The notes below the pieces were generated by a model. It ran no database searches, was not told where the DNA came from, and saw nothing but the letters and a program-made list of their open reading frames with translations. The position numbers were made by a program, and so were the translations under genes. Of a DNA stretch of 7,036 bases, positions 1 through 5,444 are shown one piece after another; position 1 is the stretch's first letter; every line of letters begins with the position of its first letter. The stretch comes from Comamonadaceae bacterium (GTDB lineage Bacteria; Pseudomonadota; Gammaproteobacteria; Burkholderiales; Burkholderiaceae_C), in NCBI GenBank assembly GCA_947460065.1, contig CANHGF010000128.1, positions 1-7,036 of the forward strand, in the 5' to 3' direction.

Positions 1-1286
1 AGGCTCAGGCCCAGGCCATGTCCGTCTATGGCGCGGCCATGGGCGGCGTCGGCGCGGTAAAAGCGCTCGAAGGCGCGCTCGAGCAATTCGTCGCTCACCT
101 GCGCTGTCGGGTTTTCTACCGCCAGGCTCAGGCTGTCGCCCTGGCGGCTGAGGGTGATGCCGACCCAGCCACCGGGCCGGTTGTAGTTGATCGCATTGGC
201 ATAGAGGTTGTGCAGCATCTGCAGGACCAGGGAGCGGTCGCAATGCCAGACGATGCCCGGCGCAATCTGCGCGCGCACCTGCAGTCCCGATTGCGCAGGA
301 TCGCTGTCGCCGATCATCTGCTCGAGCGTCTCGCTCAAGTTCAGGGGCTGCATGTGCGGCTTGATGCTGTTGGCGTCGGCGCGCGAGAGCAGTAGCAGCT
401 TTTCCACAATGGTGATCAGCCGCTCGACTTCGTCGCCAATCACCCGCGCCTGGACCTGGGTGTCCGAGCCGACCGGCAGGCGCCGGATCAGCTGCTCACA
501 ATGGCCGCGCAAGATGGTCAGTGGCGTACGCAGCTCATGCGAGGCATCGCCCGCGAAGCGCCGCGCTCGGCTCAGGCTGTCGTTCAGGCGAGCCCGCAGG
601 TCCTGAAAAATCGATAGGAAGCGCCGAAATTCTATGAACTCGGGCTTGGGCTGATCCGCGTTTTGCAGATTGCTCGAGTCCAGGGTGAGCATGTATTGCT
701 CGAGCTGGCGCAGTGGCCGCAATGCCAAAAACGCCAAAAACAAAGTCAGAACGCACAGCGCGGCAATGATGAAGGGCAGCACATAGATCAGATTGCGATC
801 GCGCAGAGCCCAAATCTGGTCTTGAAAATATTCGGCGTCGGCCTGCCTGAGCATGAGGACATCACCGAGGGGCTGGCCTGTTCGGCGTACCGAATACCAG
901 CGCTGCCCGTCGACCGTGACCTCGGCCCTCTCGATGGGCAGTGCCCAGACCGGGTTGGTCGGCGTCCAGGGCGCAGCCTCTTCGCGCAGCACACGGCATG
1001 GCCCACTGGCCTCCTGACTGGCCCGCACAGGCGGGCAGTGGCGATGTTCATTGGCCACCACCGCGGTCAGGTTTTTGGCTTCGATCTGGTCAAAGCATTG
1101 CAGATAGCGCTCGCGGCCTTCCAGTTCCTGACCACAGTGGTGCAGCCCCTGCGCCAGCTCAAGCTGTAGCCGCTCTTTGAGTTGTTCGCTCAGGAAATAC
1201 TGGGCCAGCAAGCGGTTGGCGAAGATCACCACGCCGGTTCCTATGAACAGATAGACCAGCAGCCGCAGCTTGAAGGACCTAACCAT
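1..1286 (-). CDS. Sensor histidine kinase, CusS/heavy-metal-like (3' end cut by window edge)
   Basis: This is an inner-membrane kinase that autophosphorylates on a histidine and passes the phosphate to the response regulator encoded just upstream. Reading the minus strand from ATG at 1286 gives 428 residues with no stop before the window edge. Seen: a first membrane segment near residues 8-29, a periplasmic region of about 135 residues, a second membrane segment near 166-189, and a degenerate HAMP linker beginning with RPLRQLEQ. The H-box is DASHELRTPL (phospho-acceptor His250), the N-box has N360 and N364, then an F-box FERFYR near 406 and the G2 box GHGLGLS at the edge. The G1 box is unusual: ENPTAQV stands where DxGxG is expected, resembling the N-x-G form of CusS/CopS-type kinases. 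The sensor region has Cys51, 64, 84 and 97. The start overlaps the regulator's end by 8 nt, implying translational coupling; the upstream Shine-Dalgarno match is weak. Only the last part of the ATPase domain is missing. The signal sensed is unknown. Confidence 0.93.
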   Translation of the reverse strand, partial: MVRSFKLRLLVYLFIGTGVVIFANRLLAQYFLSEQLKERLQLELAQGLHHCGQELEGRERYLQCFDQIEAKNLTAVVANEHRHCPPVRASQEASGPCRVLREEAAPWTPTNPVWALPIERAEVTVDGQRWYSVRRTGQPLGDVLMLRQADAEYFQDQIWALRDRNLIYVLPFIIAALCVLTLFLAFLALRPLRQLEQYMLTLDSSNLQNADQPKPEFIEFRRFLSIFQDLRARLNDSLSRARRFAGDASHELRTPLTILRGHCEQLIRRLPVGSDTQVQARVIGDEVERLITIVEKLLLLSRADANSIKPHMQPLNLSETLEQMIGDSDPAQSGLQVRAQIAPGIVWHCDRSLVLQMLHNLYANAINYNRPGGWVGITLSRQGDSLSLAVENPTAQVSDELLERAFERFYRADAAHGRAIDGHGLGLS

Positions 1287-1968
1287 CGGCGTGCTGTACC
1301 TTCAGCCGGTAGCCCACGCCCCGGACCGACTCGATGAGCACGCCATGGGCGCCGTCGGCCGCTTCGATCTTGCGCTTCATGCGCTGGATGCAGACGTCGA
1401 CCACATTGGTTTGGGGGTCGAAATTGATGTCCCAGACCTGCTGCAGGATCTGTTGCCGTGAAAAAAGATGGCCGGGCGAGCGCATCAGCAGCTCGAGCAG
1501 GCGGTATTCGCGGGAGCTCAGGACGACCGAGCCATCGCGCCAGGACACCTCGCGCTTGAGCCGGTCGCGCTTGATGCCGCCGGCTTGCAAGCTGGCTTCG
1601 GTCGCACCGCCGCGCCGCGCCACCAGCAGCTGCGCGCGGGCGATAAGCTCCTCGATGTAAAACGGCTTGGGCACATAGTCGTCGGCGCCGAGCTGGAAGC
1701 CCTTGAGCCGGTCTTCGAGCTCGACCTTGGCGCTCAAAATCAGCACCGGTATGGCTCGGCCGCTGGCGCGCACACTGCGCAGCACCTCGATGCCGTCCTT
1801 GACCGGCAGCATCAGGTCCAAAATCATGATGTCGTAGCCACCGCCGGCCAGTTGTTCCAGGGCCTGCGCGCCGTCGCCCGCATGGGTGACACTGTGCCCG
1901 GCCGCCGCGAAGCCCTGGGCCACAAACTCAGCGATACGGCTCTCATCTTCAGCCAACAGGACATTCAT
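1279..1968 (-). CDS. OmpR/PhoB-family response regulator (CusR-like)
   Basis: A 229-residue DNA-binding response regulator, the normal full length for this family. The receiver domain (about 1-118) has the acidic pair Glu7-Asp8, phospho-acceptor Asp51 in ILDLMLP, Ser79 at the Ser/Thr switch position and Lys101 in the KPF motif. The winged-helix output domain (about 130-225) has the typical SSREYRLLELL helix, the recognition-helix region around TNVVDVCIQRMKRKI and the ending VRGVGYRL. The DINFDPQTNVVDV stretch is close to the CusR/CopR heavy-metal regulators, which suggests but does not prove a metal or envelope-stress signal. The start at 1968 fits the family start (MNVLLAEDE); the only purine-rich match upstream, GGAG, is about 11 nt away, which is rather far. 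The gene is followed directly by its kinase, overlapping by 8 nt, so the two form one transcription unit. The thiolase-like gene ends 78 nt upstream on the same strand, so read-through into this pair is possible. Confidence 0.95.
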   Translation of the reverse strand: MNVLLAEDESRIAEFVAQGFAAAGHSVTHAGDGAQALEQLAGGGYDIMILDLMLPVKDGIEVLRSVRASGRAIPVLILSAKVELEDRLKGFQLGADDYVPKPFYIEELIARAQLLVARRGGATEASLQAGGIKRDRLKREVSWRDGSVVLSSREYRLLELLMRSPGHLFSRQQILQQVWDINFDPQTNVVDVCIQRMKRKIEAADGAHGVLIESVRGVGYRLKVQHADG

Positions 1969-2046
1969 CGCGCATCCGGCTCCGGCTCAAGGAGCAAATG
2001 TACTTACCAGCGATTGAGTTTAAGACGCTGTTTCTGGCCCTCAGCA
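1969..2046 (-). other. Intergenic gap upstream of the two-component system
   Basis: These 78 nt separate the thiolase-like stop codon from the response-regulator start. The stretch is less GC-rich than the genes. It is the only place where a dedicated promoter for the regulator/kinase pair could sit close to it. I see only poor matches to a sigma-70 promoter (a TTAAAC and a TACATT 15 nt apart on the minus strand), a tandem GCCGGA GCCGGA just before the start, and no hairpin followed by a T-run. A promoter is inferred from the layout and not seen convincingly. Confidence 0.35.
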
Positions 2047-3300
2047 TCAAAACCTGCTTCGTTGCAAAACTGTCATGGAACAGGCCGCCTCGTCAAAGCC
2101 GATCACGCCGCCACCGTTTTCAGCCACGGCAATGTCGGCGCCTTGGGCCTGACGCGGTCCGCAGTTGCCGCGCAGCTGCTCGCTGAGCTCATAAATCATC
2201 GACAGGCCGGTGGCGCCGACCGGGTGGCCCTTGGAGACCAGGCCGCCCGAGAGGTTGACCGGCACCTGTCCGCCCAAGGCGGTGGCGCCGCTGGCCACGA
2301 AGGCACCGCCTTGGCCGCGTTCGCACAGGCCCAGCATCTCGACCTGGTAAATCTCGCAAAACGAGGTGGCGTCATGGACCTCGGCCAGGTCGATCTGCGC
2401 TGGCGTGATGCCGGCGCGCGCATAGGCGCGGCGCGCCGCCTCCTGCGACAGACCTGGCTCGCTCAGCTCCCGGTACTTGCCGCCGGTCAGCACGCTGGCC
2501 AGCACCCGCACCGCCCGCTCCTGTACGGCCTTGGGCTGGGTCTTGAGGAAGCGGCCGGAGCAGACCAGGGCGGCGGCCGCGCCGTCGCCAATCGGTGCGC
2601 ACATGGCCCGCGTCAGCGGCCAACTGATCTCGCGGTCGGCCAGCACCTGCTCAGGCGTGAGGGTAAAGCGGTACTGTGCCTTGGGATTGAGCGCGCCCAT
2701 GGCGTGGTTCTTGGACGAGGCGAAGGCAATTTGCTCGCGGGTGGTGCCCCAGGTCTTCATGTGGTGGGCCGCCTGCATCGCATAGGTGTCCATGAAGACG
2801 GTGCCACTGCCGGGCACAAAAGGCTTGCCCGAGACCTCGCCGGCACGGCGGTAGTAGTCCATCCATTCCTGCGGGTCGAGCTGGTCGATGCCGCCTTCAA
2901 AGATTTCCTGGGTCTTGGCCGCATCGCCGGGGTAGAAGGTTTTTTCGACCCCGATGGCCAGCGAAAGCTCACTCTGGCCGGACAGGATGTCTTTGACCGC
3001 GCCGTGCAGCGCCATCGAGGCGGTGGCACAGCCGCCTTCGACATTGATCATGGGTACCCGTTCGGGAAACAGGCGCTCTTGCACCAGCGGGGTAAAGCAG
3101 ACCTGGCCGCGAATGTTGCGCTGACCGAAGGTGCCCATGCCGCAATTGCCGAACCAGGCTTGCTCGATTTGCTCACCGCTGTCCAGCCCGGCGTCGGCCA
3201 GCACCTCCAGGTAGGCCTGCCGACTCAGGTCCTTGAAACTCGCTTCGGGCTGCTTGCCAAAGGACGTGCATGACACGCCGATCAGATACACCTCATCCAT
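2047..3300 (-). CDS. SCP2-type thiolase-like acyl-CoA enzyme
   Basis: A cytosolic thiolase-superfamily protein of 417 residues, the usual length for bacterial SCP2-like (non-specific lipid-transfer type) thiolases. Such enzymes act on acyl-CoA thioesters by Claisen chemistry; some relatives are acyltransferases or aldolases. Seen: nucleophilic Cys91 in NVEGGCATAS, His309-Asp310 in HDATSFCE (the counterpart of the HDCF motif), His359 in KGHPVGATG, and a C-terminal AENGGGVIG. Classical thiolases carry a second cysteine in the C-terminal CxG motif, and SCP2 thiolases carry it in HDCF; here the residues are Asn395 and Ala311, although Cys315 is nearby. The chemistry is therefore uncertain. The start chosen is ATG at 3300. 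A TTG two codons upstream extends the frame to 3306 but would touch the GGAG ribosome-binding site, whereas the ATG is 6 nt from it. No DUF35/OB-fold partner gene is adjacent. The gene lies 99 nt after the DUF3830 gene and may be the tail of that operon or independent. Confidence 0.9.
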   Translation of the reverse strand: MDEVYLIGVSCTSFGKQPEASFKDLSRQAYLEVLADAGLDSGEQIEQAWFGNCGMGTFGQRNIRGQVCFTPLVQERLFPERVPMINVEGGCATASMALHGAVKDILSGQSELSLAIGVEKTFYPGDAAKTQEIFEGGIDQLDPQEWMDYYRRAGEVSGKPFVPGSGTVFMDTYAMQAAHHMKTWGTTREQIAFASSKNHAMGALNPKAQYRFTLTPEQVLADREISWPLTRAMCAPIGDGAAAALVCSGRFLKTQPKAVQERAVRVLASVLTGGKYRELSEPGLSQEAARRAYARAGITPAQIDLAEVHDATSFCEIYQVEMLGLCERGQGGAFVASGATALGGQVPVNLSGGLVSKGHPVGATGLSMIYELSEQLRGNCGPRQAQGADIAVAENGGGVIGFDEAACSMTVLQRSRF

Positions 3301-3306
3301 GGGCAA

Positions 3307-3310
3307 CTCC
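3307..3310 (-). promoter_or_regulatory. Ribosome-binding site deciding the thiolase-like start
   Basis: GGAG on the minus strand, 6 nt before ATG at 3300. This spacing supports the ATG and argues against the in-frame TTG at 3304-3306, which directly abuts the motif. Confidence 0.7.
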
Positions 3311-3375
3311 AGGCTGGCCGCCGCCTGCCAGGTGAGCAGCCGCGCGGAGTTCCTATCATCGCATCGAACCGGACT

Positions 3376-3389
3376 GGCCCGACCGGGCC
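3376..3389 (-). other. GC-rich hairpin between the DUF3830 and thiolase-like genes
   Basis: GGCCC and GGGCC form a perfect 5-bp inverted repeat around a 4-nt loop, just downstream of the DUF3830 stop. No T-run follows on the minus strand, so it does not qualify as an intrinsic terminator. It could be an mRNA processing or stability element, or chance in GC-rich DNA. The rest of the 99-nt gap holds the thiolase ribosome-binding site and no clear promoter. Confidence 0.3.
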
Positions 3390-3399
3390 CGAGACACGC

Positions 3400-3813
3400 T
3401 CAGGCCAGCGAGAACACCACTTCCTGCGCGCCTTCCCAGAGTACCTTGCGGCCGATTTCGGGCAATTGTTCGCGGCCGTCGACCACGGTCAGGAAGTGGT
3501 TGCCGGCCAATTGGCCCAGCTTGCTGGAAAAGCTGCAGGGCCCGTAGGCCATGATGATTTCGGTCTCGCTGTAGCCGCCGGGGTAGAACAGGATGTCGCC
3601 CACCGAAGGGTGGCTGGTGTGGTTTTCAAAATCCACGCCCAGCGACCACTCTCCCAGCGGAACCCACACGCCTTCGCCGCTCCAGCGAACGTGAATGAAC
3701 TTCTGGCGGTAGGGCAGCAGCTTATGGAAGGCCGCCACGGTTTTGGGGGCTTGCGGATGGGTGCGGGCGAGCAGGCGATGGCCTGCCACGTCAATGGCGA
3801 TCAAAGAGTTCAT
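3400..3813 (-). CDS. DUF3830 family protein, cyclophilin-like fold, function unknown
   Basis: A soluble 137-residue protein with no signal peptide or membrane segment. I recognise it as DUF3830 from its motif order: HVRWSGEGVWVPLG near residues 41-54, ENHTSHPSVGD near 63-73, YPGGYSETEI near 77-86, and LAGNHFLTV near 102-110. The family is small and uncharacterised biochemically as far as I know; a structural member has a cyclophilin-like beta-barrel, a fold also found in subunits of enzymes acting on cyclic amides, which is only suggestive. It sits 30 nt after the permease gene, last in the transporter/amidohydrolase operon, so a role in handling the imported compound or its ring-opened product is a reasonable inference. 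No Shine-Dalgarno match is visible before ATG at 3813 (the leader is pyrimidine-rich), so expression may depend on translation of the upstream permease. The conserved Glu, Asn and His residues in ENHTSHP and GNHF are candidate active or binding residues. Confidence 0.85.
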   Translation of the reverse strand: MNSLIAIDVAGHRLLARTHPQAPKTVAAFHKLLPYRQKFIHVRWSGEGVWVPLGEWSLGVDFENHTSHPSVGDILFYPGGYSETEIIMAYGPCSFSSKLGQLAGNHFLTVVDGREQLPEIGRKVLWEGAQEVVFSLA

Positions 3814-3834
3814 GGTGTGTACAGGTAGGGGGGA

Positions 3835-3850
3835 GGTCTGGGTTCAGACC
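3835..3850 (-). other. Hairpin over the permease stop codon
   Basis: GGTCTG and CAGACC make a perfect 6-bp inverted repeat with a 4-nt loop spanning the permease stop (3844-3846). On the transcript it is followed by a run of six C, not U, so it is not a standard terminator. It lies where it could pause ribosomes, protect the upstream mRNA 3' end or lower expression of the DUF3830 gene. Confidence 0.4.
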
Positions 3851-4626
3851 ATGGCCATTTCAGATTTGCGCTGGCTCCAGCCGGTCATGCGCCGCTCGAT
3901 CAAGGACGAGACCGCATACAAGCTGATGCCCAGGCCGGCCAGAATGAACAGGCCTGCAAAGACCATGGGCACGTCAAAGTTGCCGCTGGCGATCATCATC
4001 ACGTTGCCGATGCCGCGGTTGGCGGCCACCGTCTCCGACAGCACCGTGCCCACAAAGGCCAGGGTAATGGCGATCTTGAGCGAGGCAAACAGATAGGGCA
4101 GGGCGCGCGGCAGGCCGACGTTCCAAAGCACGTCGCGCTTGTTGGCGCCCAATACCTTTAGCACGTCTTCGAGCTCAGGCTCGGTCGAGGCCAGGCCAGT
4201 GGCCACGTTGACCACCACCGGGAAGATGCTAATCACCGCCGAGGTCAGGATGGCCGGCACCGTGCCAGCGCCAAACCAGACCACGAAGATCGGCACCACC
4301 GCCACCTTGGGGATGCTGGAAAAACCCACCAGCAGTGGATAGGCTACGTTGTAGGCCAGCTTGGACGAGCCGATCAACATGCCCAGCACAATGCCGACTG
4401 CCACGCCGATGCCAAAGCCGACCAAGGTGGTGTAGAGCGTCTGCGCGGTGTGCGGCCACAGCAGCGGCATCTTGGTGATCAGCACCGTTGCGATCTGGCT
4501 GGGCTTGGGCAAGATCAAGCTGGAGACATTGAAGACGATACAGGCCAGCTCCCACAGCGCAAAAAAGCCGATCAGGGCCATCACGCTCAGCAGGTTCTGC
4601 TGGGCCTGGGCAGACAGTTTGTTCAT
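3844..4626 (-). CDS. ABC transporter permease, NitT/TauT (SsuC/TauC-like) family
   Basis: A 260-residue inner-membrane permease, normal length for the SsuC/TauC/NrtB type of importers that take up nitrate, sulfonates, pyrimidine precursors and related small organic compounds. About six hydrophobic segments are visible, near residues 13-33, 64-86, 94-119, 123-145, 183-203 and 220-243. The cytoplasmic EAA-type coupling loop lies near 151-177 (ELEDVLKVLGANKRD... GLPRALP), the contact site for the ATPase. The start ATG at 4626 overlaps the ATPase stop as ATGA and is preceded by an AAGGAG ribosome-binding site 7 nt away, the best in the window. Only one permease gene is present, as expected for a homodimeric channel in this family. 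No periplasmic binding protein, which would set substrate specificity, is found in the window, so the cargo remains unknown; the neighbouring amidohydrolase hints at a cyclic amide or ureide. Confidence 0.95.
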   Translation of the reverse strand: MNKLSAQAQQNLLSVMALIGFFALWELACIVFNVSSLILPKPSQIATVLITKMPLLWPHTAQTLYTTLVGFGIGVAVGIVLGMLIGSSKLAYNVAYPLLVGFSSIPKVAVVPIFVVWFGAGTVPAILTSAVISIFPVVVNVATGLASTEPELEDVLKVLGANKRDVLWNVGLPRALPYLFASLKIAITLAFVGTVLSETVAANRGIGNVMMIASGNFDVPMVFAGLFILAGLGISLYAVSSLIERRMTGWSQRKSEMAMV

Positions 4627-5444
4627 GCTGTAACTCCTTCGGAGCGCGCGTGCGCGATGCGCATGCGCAGTTGCTGGACCAGTTCGCTGAACTCGGGCGC
4701 ATAGCTCATGGCCACGGTGCGTGGTCGCTCGAAAGGCACCGGGCAGTCTTCGATGATGCGGCCGGGCCGCGAGGACATGACGCAGATGCGGGTGGCCAGA
4801 TAGGCCGACTCGCGCAGGTCATGGGTGACCAGCAGCACGGTGGGCCGGGTCTTGATCCACAGATCCTGCATGATGGCCCAAAGCTCCTCCCTGGTGAACT
4901 GGTCGAGCGCGCCAAAGGGCTCGTCGAGCAGCAGCAGCTGCGGCTCGTGGATCAGCGCGCGGCACAGCGAGGCCCGCTGCAGCATGCCGCCCGAGAGCTG
5001 CCAGGGCCGCTTGTCGGCAAAGCCCTTGAGCCCGACTTGGGCCAGCAAGGCGTCGGCGCGGTCGGCGAACTCGCCTTTTTTCTTGCGCGCATAGTCCTGC
5101 CTGAAGGGCTCGACGATCTTGAGCGGGATCATGACGTTCTCGCGGATGCTCAGCCAGGGCAGCATGGTCGGGTTCTGGAAGGCCAGACCCAGCCGTATGC
5201 CCGAGGCAAAAGCATCGCGCTGACCGGCTGCGCCCACCTCGCGCCCGCCCACCACCACCGCGCCGGCGCTGGGCCGCAAGAGGCCAGCCACCAGCTTGAG
5301 GATGGTCGATTTGCCGCAGCCGCTGGGGCCGACCAGGGCCACAAAGTCGCCCTTCGCAATGCTCAGGTCGGTGCTTTCCAGCGCCACCGTGCCGTTGGCA
5401 TACTGCAGGCGCACGCTGGTCAGTTCAATCAGCGGTGTGCTCAT
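4623..5444 (-). CDS. ABC transporter ATP-binding protein, NitT/TauT (SsuB/TauB-like) family
   Basis: A 273-residue cytoplasmic ATPase that powers the permease encoded immediately downstream. All nucleotide-binding motifs are intact: Walker A GPSGCGKST (39-47), Q-loop Gln90 in FQNPTMLPW, signature LSGGMLQR (150-157), Walker B LLLLD with catalytic Glu175, D-loop GALD (178-181) and switch His208 in VTHDLRESA. The W after the Q-loop and the FGALD-type Walker B region are typical of the NitT/TauT importer subfamily. The start ATG at 5444 overlaps the amidohydrolase stop by 4 nt (ATGA), and the stop overlaps the permease start in the same way, so three genes are translationally chained. The leader has a weak GAAAG ribosome-binding site 6 nt before the ATG. 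Between Q-loop and signature there is a basic stretch (ARKKKGE, about 119-125), a lineage-specific detail with no evident functional meaning. Function is secure; cargo is not. Confidence 0.96.
   Translation of the reverse strand: MSTPLIELTSVRLQYANGTVALESTDLSIAKGDFVALVGPSGCGKSTILKLVAGLLRPSAGAVVVGGREVGAAGQRDAFASGIRLGLAFQNPTMLPWLSIRENVMIPLKIVEPFRQDYARKKKGEFADRADALLAQVGLKGFADKRPWQLSGGMLQRASLCRALIHEPQLLLLDEPFGALDQFTREELWAIMQDLWIKTRPTVLLVTHDLRESAYLATRICVMSSRPGRIIEDCPVPFERPRTVAMSYAPEFSELVQQLRMRIAHARSEGVTA
4634..4644 (-). promoter_or_regulatory. Permease ribosome-binding site inside a small hairpin
   Basis: The transcript reads CTCCGAAGGAG: the AAGGAG Shine-Dalgarno (4634-4639) can pair through GGAG with CTCC immediately upstream around a GAA loop (4 bp). 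Ribosomes finishing the ATPase gene would open it, in keeping with the 4-nt ATGA stop/start overlap and coupled translation. The ribosome-binding site is clear; occlusion by so short a stem is inference. Confidence 0.6.

Noticed and set aside
535..813. Minus-strand open frame of 92 codons inside the kinase gene
   Set aside because: It is out of frame with the kinase, whose own frame is continuous through the same bases and encodes the second membrane segment and H-box.
663..1169. Plus-strand open frame of 168 codons opposite the kinase sensor domain
   Set aside because: The minus-strand frame continues without a stop through both membrane segments and all kinase boxes, so this is a shadow frame.
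1969..2046. Sigma-70 promoter for the two-component system
   Set aside because: Best boxes match about half the consensus with a short 15-nt spacer, too weak to call as a promoter feature.
1468..3273. Plus-strand open frame of 601 codons opposite the thiolase-like and regulator genes
   Set aside because: It is antisense to two clear gene families, crosses their intergenic gap, and its translation is low-complexity Ala/Gly/His/Gln-rich with no recognisable domain. GC-rich third positions commonly open such antisense frames.
3376..3389. Intrinsic terminator after the DUF3830 gene
   Set aside because: Only a 5-bp stem and no T-run on the transcribed strand, so it is kept as a hairpin and not called a terminator.
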